Of a stretch of DNA of 42,196 nt, positions 31,926-39,885 are shown one piece after another (the first letter of the stretch is position 1; every line of letters begins with the position of its first letter). Source of the DNA: Clostridia bacterium (lineage in GTDB: Bacteria; Bacillota; Clostridia; Oscillospirales; Butyricicoccaceae). The notes under the pieces are model-generated. The model searched no databases and was not told the DNA's origin. It worked only from the letters and a program-made list of their open reading frames with translations. The stretch is from NCBI GenBank assembly GCA_017521295.1, contig JAFXDF010000093.1, forward strand, positions 1-42,196, given 5' to 3'. A program made the translations under genes and the position numbers.

Positions 31926-33764
31926 TTACTCAGCGATGTCACCGAAGATGGCGCCCCAACCGAAGCCGGGGATGTAGGTCTTAACGGGCAGGACGATCTC
32001 GTCCACGAACAGCTCATAGTTCAGAGCCTGGCAGACGGGCACATGGATAACGGTATCCAGGTAGATCTCTTCCAGCTTCTGGGTCTCCTTCAGCAGGGTG
32101 TCGTAGTCGCCCAGCTTGATGTCTTCGCAGTACTGATACTGAGCATCGAAGTCAGCATTCAGATAGTTGTTGGGACGGCCGGAGTAGGTGCTGGTGTAGT
32201 ACAGGAAGCAGGTATGAGGATAGGTACGGGACATGGAGCGAGACCAGTCGTTGGGGGACAGATCCCACTTGTCATCGCCGGTCTTCTTAAAGTCGGTGGC
32301 GGACATACCGGCGTAGGGGATGATCTCCAGTTCCATCTTGCCCTCGAAGATGACGGGCCACTGCTCCATCATGTACTCGCCCAGAGCCTTCCAGGACAGC
32401 TCGCCTTCGTCGATGCAGTACTTGACCTTGATGGGCAGCTGATCGTCGGTGACGTTGCACTCAGCCAGAGCCTTGTTCAGGTAATCCAGAGCCATCTCGG
32501 GGTTGTAACCGGCGGGGCCCCAGGACTCGACCATATCGGTGACGGCCTTGCCGTACTCAGACTCACGGTAGGTCAGAGCGGACTCGGACAGCATACCGGC
32601 CTGATCGTTGACGTAGGTACCGACGGGGAACATATGACCGAAGATAGAATCAGCGGCCATGACGCGGTCGATGGAGTGGTAGATAGCCTTACGATAGTTG
32701 ACAGAACCGCTCAGGGGGTTGGTGGGGTTCATGCAGTTGATGTCGATGTGGTAGACAGACAGAGAACCGTAGGTGGTCATACGGGGGTCATCGATGTAGG
32801 ACTCGATGGTGTTGGCGTCGGGAGACAGGGAGAAGATCTCGCCCTTCTCGAACAGCTCAACGCGAGCGTTCATCTCGGGAACGATACGGACTTCGATCTT
32901 GTCGAAGTTGTACTTGTCGGCGTTCCAGTGATCGGGGTTCTTGGTGTAAACCTGGATGGAGTCATACTCCCAGGAATCAAAGGTGTAGGGGCCGCAGCCA
33001 ACGAAGTGCTCCAGGTCGGAACCGTAGGAGGTGGTCAGACCGTCGGCGCTCAGGCAGGATTCCCACATACCCTGATGGACGGGGGTATTGTCACGGCCAT
33101 CAAAGTGCTTCTTGATGTCGGTGGGGGTGTAACCGGTATCGGTGGTGGTGATCTGGATGGTGTAGTCGTCAACCTTCTTCAGACCGACGTCTTCCCAGGC
33201 CACGGTGGCGGGATAGCCCTCGGTGCCCTGCATCAGGTAGTTCTCGCCGTTGACGATGTCAACAACGTTGCTGTACAGGAAGGAGGCCATACGGGGCATC
33301 ATCTTGGGGTTCAGACGCTGCTGGAAGGTGAACATCCAGGTGTCAGCGTTGATGGGGTCGCCGTTCTGCCAGGTAGCGCCTTCGCGCAGCTTGATCTGCC
33401 AGTTGTAATCGTCGACCTGAATGGGATCACCAACAGCCAGATCGTCCATCCAGATGTAGTTGGTGCCGTCCTCATTGGGATACATCTTCCACAGCTGGGA
33501 CATAGCGTAACCAGCGGGAGTGGCAGCGTTGGAGTCAACGTTGTCGATGAAGTTCAGAGAAGCAACTTCAGAAGCCAGATAGGTCTTGTAGACCTTCTCG
33601 GTGACAGCGGGCTCGGTGGGAGCGGGAGTAGTAGGAGCGGGAGTAGTGGGAGTGTTTGCGTTGGGCTGAGTGGGGGTCTCTGCGGGCTCGTCGTTACCGC
33701 AAGCGGCGGCGACGGACAGCAGCATCATAGCGGCCATCAGCAGAGCGATCAGTTTCTTGCTCAT
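31926..33764 (-). CDS. Oligopeptide ABC transporter substrate-binding lipoprotein 1 (SBP family 5)
   Basis: 612 aa. Signal sequence MSKKLIALLMAAMMLLSVAA with lipid-attachment Cys22 (VAAAC), a Pro/Thr-rich linker (about 28-55), then an OppA/DppA-type binding domain. It is a close paralogue of the 39886-41709 product: the signal peptide is identical and about four residues in five match in the mature domain by eye. Start chosen at this signal peptide with AAGGAG upstream; the longer frame has no signal. It is transcribed alone from a near-consensus promoter, downstream of the transporter operon's terminator, so it can be expressed independently of the permease. Ligand unknown. Confidence 0.93.
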   Translation of the reverse strand: MSKKLIALLMAAMMLLSVAAACGNDEPAETPTQPNANTPTTPAPTTPAPTEPAVTEKVYKTYLASEVASLNFIDNVDSNAATPAGYAMSQLWKMYPNEDGTNYIWMDDLAVGDPIQVDDYNWQIKLREGATWQNGDPINADTWMFTFQQRLNPKMMPRMASFLYSNVVDIVNGENYLMQGTEGYPATVAWEDVGLKKVDDYTIQITTTDTGYTPTDIKKHFDGRDNTPVHQGMWESCLSADGLTTSYGSDLEHFVGCGPYTFDSWEYDSIQVYTKNPDHWNADKYNFDKIEVRIVPEMNARVELFEKGEIFSLSPDANTIESYIDDPRMTTYGSLSVYHIDINCMNPTNPLSGSVNYRKAIYHSIDRVMAADSIFGHMFPVGTYVNDQAGMLSESALTYRESEYGKAVTDMVESWGPAGYNPEMALDYLNKALAECNVTDDQLPIKVKYCIDEGELSWKALGEYMMEQWPVIFEGKMELEIIPYAGMSATDFKKTGDDKWDLSPNDWSRSMSRTYPHTCFLYYTSTYSGRPNNYLNADFDAQYQYCEDIKLGDYDTLLKETQKLEEIYLDTVIHVPVCQALNYELFVDEIVLPVKTYIPGFGWGAIFGDIAE

Positions 33765-33876
33765 AGGGGTTCTCCTTTCAAAATTATGTTCTTGTTGATA
33801 AGAACCATTTCCCATGTGCAGGCTTTCTTCAAAAAGCGGACGATTTCCTTGTTGAAAATGCCTACAACACAGGTCA

Positions 33877-33905
33877 ATTATACTCCCAAATGTGATAAAA
33901 GTCAA
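33877..33905 (-). promoter_or_regulatory. Sigma-A promoter and leader for binding protein 1
   Basis: On minus: -35 TTGACT (33900-33905), 17-bp spacer, perfect -10 TATAAT (33877-33882). The leader is about 105 nt and contains a 6-bp hairpin GTTCTT/AAGAAC (33788-33805). I recognise no riboswitch in it. Confidence 0.88.
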
Positions 33906-33992
33906 TAGTGCGACAGATCTGCCTCTTTGCGCGCGCTTTTCACCACCGTTATACTATTCATCTATGTTTTATGTTTTTCCCAAAATACGCAA

Positions 33993-34022
33993 AAACCCCA
34001 CAGCAAAATCGCTGTGGGGTTT
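33993..34022 (-). terminator. Rho-independent terminator after the deacylase (end of peptide-import operon)
   Basis: Perfect 12-bp stem AAACCCCACAGC/GCTGTGGGGTTT with a 6-base loop, followed on minus by TTTTT in total. Starts 5 bp past the deacylase stop. Confidence 0.9.
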
Positions 34023-34026
34023 GAGA

Positions 34027-35622
34027 TCAAAGATACGGTTTGAGCAGATAGTCGCCCAGACGCTCTTCGGTCTGTTCGCCGTTCTTCAGGGCGAACTTGC
34101 CGTTCATAATGACGTGTTCCACGCCAACGGGCTTCTGGAAAGGCTCGTCATAGGTGGCGGTATCGGTGATGGTGTCCTTGTTGAACACCGTCACGTCGGC
34201 CACCATGCCGGCCTTGAGCACACCGCGGTCGGTGAGCCCCACAATGCTTGCGGGCAGCTGGGTGATGCGGTGCACGGCGGTCTCCACCGGGCACAGATCG
34301 TGCTCCCGGCACAAACGCAGGAACCGGGGGAAGGTGCCGTAGGTCCGGGGATGAGGCTTGCCGTCGCTGGCCGCCGGATCAAAGGGGCGGCAGGAGGCAT
34401 CCGAACCGATCGTCAGATCGTTGCGGCCCAGCAGCCACAGCACGTCCTTCTCGTCCATGTTGGTGATGATGGAATCATCCTGGCCCTGGGTACGGATCAG
34501 CGTCTCGATGATGGCCTCAGGAACGGGCATACCCCATTCCTCGCTGAGCTGGCCCACCGTCTTGCCGTCGATATCGGGGCAGCGGCCGCCGGTACCAACG
34601 ATATACAGCCGGTCGCCGTCCTCCCGCTGGGGATAACGGGGCCGCAGGTACTCCAGCACCTGTTCCCGGAAGTCGGGCTCTTTTTCCAGCCGTTTGGCGC
34701 AGCGGGCGCTGCCGCCGTCCAGAGCCCAGTCGGGCAGACGGCTGGACAGGCCGGTGGAACAGGCATTGTAGGGGTACAGGTCAGCCGTGATGCGGGCACC
34801 CTCGGCATTGGCCTGCTGGATGCGGTTATAAAGCGCTTCAGCCTTACCCCAAACCTCCTTGGCGCCCAGCTTCAGATGGGAGATGTGCAGGCGGACCTTG
34901 GTCAGTTTGGCCAGGTCGATCATCTCTTCCAGAGACTCAAAGACCCGCTCGCATTCGTTGCGCATGTGCACCGACACCATAATGTCGTCGATGTAGCAGA
35001 TCTCCATCAGGCTGGCCAGTTCGGCCTTGTCGGCAAACAGGCCGGGCACATAGCCCAGACCCAGGGACATGCCCCAGACGCCCTGTTCGATGGCCTGAGT
35101 CAGCAGGAACTGAGAGATCTTGATCTCATCCTCCCAGGCGGGACGGGCCATGGGACCCACCACGCCGTTGCGGATGGCGTTGTGGCCGATCATCTGCACC
35201 AGATTGGTGGACATCTTTCGGTCGCCCCGCAGGCGGCGCAGCTTTTCAAAGGTGCCGGCCTGGTAGGCGCCCATTTCAGACAGCTTGCCTTCCTCGGTCT
35301 CCCGGCGGATGCGGGAAACCTGGCTCACACTTCTGGGGAACTGAGAGGAGCCGCACTGACCCACTACCTCGGTGGCCACGCCCTGGTAGAGTTTGGCCTG
35401 GCACCGGTCGTCCTTCATAAACCAGGCGTCGGAGTGGGAGTGCATGTCGATGAAGGCCGGTGCGATCACCAGGCCGGAAACATCGACGGTCTCACGGGCT
35501 TCTTCGGTGATGTGGGGAGCGATCTCCACGATTTTTCCGTCCCTAATGGAAACGTCGCCCACGAAGGGCGACGTTCCGGTTCCATCACAGATTAAGCCGT
35601 TTTGGAGAAGCAGATCAAGCAT
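34027..35622 (-). CDS. N-acyl-D-amino-acid deacylase family amidohydrolase
   Basis: 531-aa amidohydrolase-superfamily enzyme of the D-aminoacylase type, removing acyl groups from D-amino acids or hydrolysing related amides in the cytoplasm. Metal and active-site pattern: HSHSD (61-65), Cys90 in GQCGSSQ (the bridging Cys typical of D-aminoacylases, in place of carboxylated Lys), GHNAIR (146-151), H219 (VHMRNE), H246/H249 (HISHLK) and D408 (GSDAS). D-hydantoinase or other amidohydrolases are less likely because of the Cys90 motif. The ATG overlaps the oppF stop by 8 bp, so it is the last gene of the importer operon. Its codon use (CGG allowed) differs from the opp genes. Confidence 0.88.
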   Translation of the reverse strand: MLDLLLQNGLICDGTGTSPFVGDVSIRDGKIVEIAPHITEEARETVDVSGLVIAPAFIDMHSHSDAWFMKDDRCQAKLYQGVATEVVGQCGSSQFPRSVSQVSRIRRETEEGKLSEMGAYQAGTFEKLRRLRGDRKMSTNLVQMIGHNAIRNGVVGPMARPAWEDEIKISQFLLTQAIEQGVWGMSLGLGYVPGLFADKAELASLMEICYIDDIMVSVHMRNECERVFESLEEMIDLAKLTKVRLHISHLKLGAKEVWGKAEALYNRIQQANAEGARITADLYPYNACSTGLSSRLPDWALDGGSARCAKRLEKEPDFREQVLEYLRPRYPQREDGDRLYIVGTGGRCPDIDGKTVGQLSEEWGMPVPEAIIETLIRTQGQDDSIITNMDEKDVLWLLGRNDLTIGSDASCRPFDPAASDGKPHPRTYGTFPRFLRLCREHDLCPVETAVHRITQLPASIVGLTDRGVLKAGMVADVTVFNKDTITDTATYDEPFQKPVGVEHVIMNGKFALKNGEQTEERLGDYLLKPYL

Positions 35623-36568
35623 TGGCTGCGATCTGCTCGCGATACTTTGCCAGCTCAGAGGGAGAGCAGTAGACAAAGTGCTCGGGCTCGACCTCCACCA
35701 TAGAGGGCTGCTCGTTGCTGTAGTCATGATCACGGGCGGGCACGTAGTCGATACGAACGCGCTGACGCTCGGTGATGGGGTTGGGCTCGGGAATAGCAGA
35801 CAGCAGGGCTTTGGTGTAGGGATGCAGGGGGTTCTTGTACAGGTCTTCGCCGTTGGCGACCTCTACCAGGTGACCGAAGTACATAACACCGATGCGGTCA
35901 GAGAAGTACTTAACGACAGACAGGTTATGGGCGATGAACAGAATGGTCAGACCCATTTCTTCCTTCAGATCGTTCAGCAGGTTGATGACCTGAGCCTGGA
36001 CGGAAACGTCCAGAGCGGAGACGGGCTCGTCGGCGATGATCATCTTGGGCTTAACGATAATTGCGCGGGCAATACCGATACGCTGACGCTGACCGCCGGA
36101 GAACTCGTGGGGATAACGGGTGGCGTGCTCTTCCACCAGACCGACCTTGCGCAGCATGTCGACGACCATCTTGCGGATCTCGGCCTGATCCTTCATGCCG
36201 CGAACCTTCAGACCTTCGCCGATGATCTCTTCGATGGTCATCTTGGGGTTCAGGGACTCGATGGGATCCTGGAAGATCATGGCAATGTTATCGGTCAGAT
36301 ACTTGCGCAGATCGGGATTCATCTTGCCGGCGATATCGCGGCCGTTGAACAGGACCTCGCCGCCGGTGGGATTGTACAGACGGATAATGGTACGACCGGT
36401 AGTGGTCTTACCGCAGCCGGACTCACCAACCAGACCGAAGGTCTCGGCAGGACGGACGCCGAAGGTGACGTCGTCAACAGCCTTGACAGTCAGCTGCTTC
36501 TTGCCGCGGCCGGAGGAGAAGTGCTGGCAGAGGTTATTTACTTCCAAAATATACTGAGAATCAGCCAT
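35615..36568 (-). CDS. oppF: Oligopeptide ABC transporter ATPase, OppF/AmiF type
   Basis: 317 aa, cytoplasmic ATPase pairing with the OppD subunit. Walker A GESGCGKT (48-55), Q-loop FQDP (99-102), signature FSGGQRQR (156-163), Walker B MIIADEPVSALD (176-187), switch His about 213 (IAHNLS). The C-terminal tail (YVPARDHDYSNEQPSMVEV ... EHFVYCSP) lacks the four-cysteine cluster motif of enterobacterial OppF/DppF, keeping only one Cys; this is the AmiF-like form I know from Firmicutes. Overlaps oppD by 8 bp and the deacylase by 8 bp. Confidence 0.93.
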   Translation of the reverse strand: MADSQYILEVNNLCQHFSSGRGKKQLTVKAVDDVTFGVRPAETFGLVGESGCGKTTTGRTIIRLYNPTGGEVLFNGRDIAGKMNPDLRKYLTDNIAMIFQDPIESLNPKMTIEEIIGEGLKVRGMKDQAEIRKMVVDMLRKVGLVEEHATRYPHEFSGGQRQRIGIARAIIVKPKMIIADEPVSALDVSVQAQVINLLNDLKEEMGLTILFIAHNLSVVKYFSDRIGVMYFGHLVEVANGEDLYKNPLHPYTKALLSAIPEPNPITERQRVRIDYVPARDHDYSNEQPSMVEVEPEHFVYCSPSELAKYREQIAANA

Positions 36569-37628
36569 TTAACGCTCCACTCCTTTTCATACGCTCGATA
36601 CGGGCCTTCAGACCGGCGGGCATCTCGATGCCGTTGGCAGCAGCCTTGGGATGCAGCAGCCAGGTGGCGGCAGCATGGGTGTCAGTGATCTTGAACATGG
36701 GGGGCTCCATCTCATAGTCGATCTTCATGGCGTAAGCGTTACGCGCAGCGAAGGCATCGCCCTTGGGAGGATAGATCATGTTGGGAGGAGTGCCGGGGAT
36801 GGCATCCAGACGATCCTTGGTGTGCAGGTCGGGCATGGAGGACAGCAGAGCCCAGGTGTAGGGATGGGCAGGCTCGAAGAAGATCTCTTCGGCAGTACCG
36901 GTCTCCACGACCTTACCGGCATACATGACGTTGACGCGGTCGGCCATGTTGGCGACAACGCCCAGGTCATGGGTGATGAAGATAACGGACAGGTTGCGCT
37001 CCTTCTTGATCTGGTTGATCAGCTCCAGAATCTTGGCCTGAACGGTAACGTCCAGAGCGGTGGTGGGCTCGTCGCAGATCAGGATCTCGGGGTCGCCGGC
37101 CAGAGCGATGGCGATAACGATACGCTGACGCATACCGCCGGAGAACTGGAAGGGATACTGGTCGAAGCGCTTCTCGGGCTCGGGGATACCGACGGACTTC
37201 ATCAGTTCCAGAGCGACCTTCTTGGCCTCTTCCTTCTTCATCTTCCGGTTCAGACGCAGAGATTCGGTGATCTGATTACCGATCTTCATGATGGGGTTCA
37301 GAGCGGACAGGGGATCCTGGAAGATCAGGCCGATACGGTTACCACGGATCTCGTGGAAGGTATCTTCCTTGACCTTGGTCAGGTCCATGCCGTCATACAT
37401 AATGGAACCATCGGCAATAATGGCGTTGTTGGCCAGAATGCCCAGGATGGCCTTGATACTAACAGATTTGCCGGAGCCGGACTCACCGACGATGGCCAGA
37501 GTCTCGCCGCGATACAGATCAAAGCTGATACCGCGGACGGCCTGAACCAGACCGCCGTAAGCACGGAAGTTGACCTTCAGGTCCTTGACCGACAAAACAA
37601 CTTCGCGATTCATGTTTTCAGCAGCCAT
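36561..37628 (-). CDS. oppD: Oligopeptide ABC transporter ATPase, OppD/AmiE type
   Basis: 355 aa, the second ATPase of the importer. Walker A GESGSGKS (48-55), Q-loop FQDP (103-106), signature FSGGMRQR (162-169), Walker B ILICDEPTTALD (182-193), switch His220 (FITHDLG). The C-terminal oligopeptide-transporter tail aligns with the [4Fe-4S]-binding tail of DppD-type proteins, but all four cysteine positions are replaced (D291, N297, D304, T322 by alignment to GC..RC..C..HxxxCW). Similar Cys-free tails occur in AmiE/OppD of other Firmicutes. The ribosome binding site GAGGAG is formed by the end of oppC, 6-bp gap. Confidence 0.93.
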   Translation of the reverse strand: MAAENMNREVVLSVKDLKVNFRAYGGLVQAVRGISFDLYRGETLAIVGESGSGKSVSIKAILGILANNAIIADGSIMYDGMDLTKVKEDTFHEIRGNRIGLIFQDPLSALNPIMKIGNQITESLRLNRKMKKEEAKKVALELMKSVGIPEPEKRFDQYPFQFSGGMRQRIVIAIALAGDPEILICDEPTTALDVTVQAKILELINQIKKERNLSVIFITHDLGVVANMADRVNVMYAGKVVETGTAEEIFFEPAHPYTWALLSSMPDLHTKDRLDAIPGTPPNMIYPPKGDAFAARNAYAMKIDYEMEPPMFKITDTHAAATWLLHPKAAANGIEMPAGLKARIERMKRSGALNG

Positions 37629-37634
37629 AGTTGA

Positions 37635-38786
37635 TTACTCCTCTCCGCGCTTGGTGGGGTCGAGCGCATCGCGCAGACCATTCGAGAACAGGTTGAAAGC
37701 GATCATCAGCACAGAGATCAGGATAGCGGGGAACAGAACCTGGTAGGGGTACTGCAGCAGAACATCCTGACCGTTGGACAGCAGAACGCCGATGGAGGGG
37801 TTGGGAGCCTTGATACCCAGACCCAGGAAGGCCAGGAAGGACTCGGAGAAGATGGCGCCGGGGATGGCGATCATGGTACGGGTGATCAGGGGACCGACGC
37901 AGTTGGGCAGGATGTGACGGAAGATCAGAGTAGCATCGGGCACGCCCAGGGTACGGGCAGCCAGAACGTACTCACGGCCCTTATATCGATAGAACTGGGC
38001 ACGGATCATACGGGAAGTACCGATCCAGCCGGTGATCGTCAGAGCCAGAACGATGGAAAGCATACCTGCGCCGAACAGAATCATGAACAGAATGGCCACG
38101 ACGGTATAGGGCATACCGTCCAGGATCTCGGCCACGTGGGTCATGATCAGGTCGACCTTGCCGCCGTAGTAACCGGCGATAGCACCATAGACAACGCCGA
38201 TGATGCAGTTGGTGATAACAGAGAAGAAAGCGATCAGCAGGGAGATACGGGTACCCTGGAACAGACGGGTCATCAGGTCACGGCCCAGGTAGTCGGTACC
38301 GAACCAGTGATACTGATCGTCGGGAGCGCCCTGGTAGACGTAGGCGTCAACCTTAACGTCACACATGGGAACACCCTTCAGCTCGTATTCCTTAACGATC
38401 TCGATGATACAGCCTTCGGGATAACGGCTGGTATCGCTCAGAGCCTCGACCTTACGCTTCTCCAGAACACGGCCGCCGTCGGCGATACCCAGATCGCACA
38501 GCACGGGGATCTTGGGAGGCAGGTTCTTCAGCTCGATGTTCTGCTCAACATAGGTATAACCAGTGATGTTGGGAACGATGATGGCCAGCAGGATGATCAG
38601 AACGATCAGAGCGACGGACAGCATAGAGACCTTGCTGTGGCTCAGACGGATCATGGCATCCTTGAAGAAGCCAACGGGCTTCGTCTGGAACTTTTCGTCC
38701 TTGATATCTTCCTGGTGCAGAGATTCGAACGCGGAATCGGGCAGATTCAGCAGCTCTTCAGGCAGATTGTTTCTGTCGATCATCAT
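37635..38786 (-). CDS. oppC: Oligopeptide ABC transporter permease OppC/AmiD with enlarged first external loop
   Basis: 383 aa, longer than the usual 300. Cytoplasmic N-terminus (1-47), membrane helix 1 (about 50-72), then an external insert of about 85 residues (75-160, with IELKNLPPKIPVLCDLG ... EIVKEYELKGVPMCDV) before the conserved HWFGTDYLGRDLMTRL motif, and further helices with the EAA-type loop ARTLGVPDATLIFRHILPN. The insert contains two Cys that could pair outside the cell. It overlaps oppB by one base (TAATG). Transports peptides together with OppB. Confidence 0.92.
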   Translation of the reverse strand: MMIDRNNLPEELLNLPDSAFESLHQEDIKDEKFQTKPVGFFKDAMIRLSHSKVSMLSVALIVLIILLAIIVPNITGYTYVEQNIELKNLPPKIPVLCDLGIADGGRVLEKRKVEALSDTSRYPEGCIIEIVKEYELKGVPMCDVKVDAYVYQGAPDDQYHWFGTDYLGRDLMTRLFQGTRISLLIAFFSVITNCIIGVVYGAIAGYYGGKVDLIMTHVAEILDGMPYTVVAILFMILFGAGMLSIVLALTITGWIGTSRMIRAQFYRYKGREYVLAARTLGVPDATLIFRHILPNCVGPLITRTMIAIPGAIFSESFLAFLGLGIKAPNPSIGVLLSNGQDVLLQYPYQVLFPAILISVLMIAFNLFSNGLRDALDPTKRGEE

Positions 38787-39733
38787 TATTTGCCACCTCC
38801 GACACGCACGCGGGGATCGATCAGACTGTAGGACAAGTCAACGACCAGGATGGTGACCAGAGAAATCGCAGAGTAGAAGATCAGGATTGCAACGGTCAGG
38901 AAATGGTCACCCGCGAAAATAGACTTAACCAGCATGCCGCCGGTACCGGGAATGGCGAACATGCTCTCAACAACCAGAGAGCCGCCCATGATACCGGTGA
39001 TCAGAGACACCAGAGTGCTGGTAATGGGCATCATAGAGTTACGGAAGGCGTGACGCACAATAGCCTGAGGACGGCTCAGACCCTTCGTGCGGGCCAGCAG
39101 GATGTAGTCAGAAGAAATGTTTTCGATCAGCTCACCGCGCAGGTAACGGGTCAGGGTAGCGATGGGGCTCAGAGACAGAGCGATGATGGGCAGAGTCAGA
39201 GACCACATCATGGCACCCAGGGTCGTGGCGGTAGAATCGTACAGCGTGGGGAAGATGGGGAATACAAAAGTCAGCACGTACTGGAGCAGAGATGCGAAAA
39301 CGAACGAGGGAACAGAAATAAACAGAATAACGAAAACAGAGATGGTGCTGTCGATCCAGGTATTACGCTTCAGAGCAGCGATGATACCGAAAATCAGACC
39401 CAGAGGGATCGAGATGAACAGCGAGATAAAGTTGATCAGCATCGTCGGGGGCAGACGGCTGACAATGATGCCCCAAACATCCAGACCGGGGCGCAGCTTA
39501 ACGGAGATACCGAAATCCAGACCGGTAACGATACCTTCCATGAAGTAGAAGTACTGAACGGGCAGAGGATCGTTCAGATGGAACTTATCCTCCAGTTTTT
39601 CCTGGATCTCCTTCGGGACCTCAGGGTTTTCAAAGAGGCTCATCGGCATCAGTCGGATGACCATGAAGGACAGCGACATGACCATAAACAAGGTCAGCAG
39701 CATCGCGCCGATTCGCTGAAGTACGTATTTCAT
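38786..39733 (-). CDS. oppB: Oligopeptide ABC transporter permease OppB
   Basis: 315 aa, six predicted membrane segments: helix 1 at about 10-30 (AMLLTLFMVMSLSFMVIRLM), the external loop with FHLNDPLPVQYF, then helices around 98-122, 132-157, 172-195, 233-258 and 280-300, with the EAA-type ATPase-coupling loop ARTKGLSRPQAIVRHAFRN at about 213-231. AAGGAGA five bases before ATG. It follows the binding-protein-2 gene by 152 bp containing a large hairpin. The closing SYSLIDPRVRVG motif is typical of OppB/DppB. First of four closely packed transporter genes. Confidence 0.93.
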   Translation of the reverse strand: MKYVLQRIGAMLLTLFMVMSLSFMVIRLMPMSLFENPEVPKEIQEKLEDKFHLNDPLPVQYFYFMEGIVTGLDFGISVKLRPGLDVWGIIVSRLPPTMLINFISLFISIPLGLIFGIIAALKRNTWIDSTISVFVILFISVPSFVFASLLQYVLTFVFPIFPTLYDSTATTLGAMMWSLTLPIIALSLSPIATLTRYLRGELIENISSDYILLARTKGLSRPQAIVRHAFRNSMMPITSTLVSLITGIMGGSLVVESMFAIPGTGGMLVKSIFAGDHFLTVAILIFYSAISLVTILVVDLSYSLIDPRVRVGGGK

Positions 39734-39811
39734 TACATTCTCCTTTTCCTTCGGAAAACAAGGATCGGTTTACAAGCATTCCGACAGTAAACTCGGTTTA
39801 TAATTGGAGAT

Positions 39812-39840
39812 AGTGTTGCCGCAGAAACTGCGGCAACACT
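39812..39840 (-). other. Large intercistronic hairpin between binding protein 2 and oppB
   Basis: AGTGTTGCCGCAG/CTGCGGCAACACT: a perfect 13-bp stem with AAA loop, 46 bp past the binding-protein stop. No T-run follows on minus (ATCTCCAATT), so it is not a standard terminator. It probably blocks 3' exonucleases and allows more binding protein than permease to be made from one mRNA, as known for malE-malF-type operons. Confidence 0.75.
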
Positions 39841-39885
39841 TCTCCTGCAGGGGTTTAATGATGAAATCAGATGGTGAGATGCCGA

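Noticed and set aside
31926..33905. Longer form of binding protein 1 starting at 33905
   Set aside because: The extra 47 residues lie across the promoter and leader, and the lipoprotein signal peptide begins exactly at the ATG at 33764.
33906..33992. Small gene between binding protein 1 and the deacylase operon
   Set aside because: AT-rich 87 bp with no start codon plus ribosome binding site pair and only short frames.
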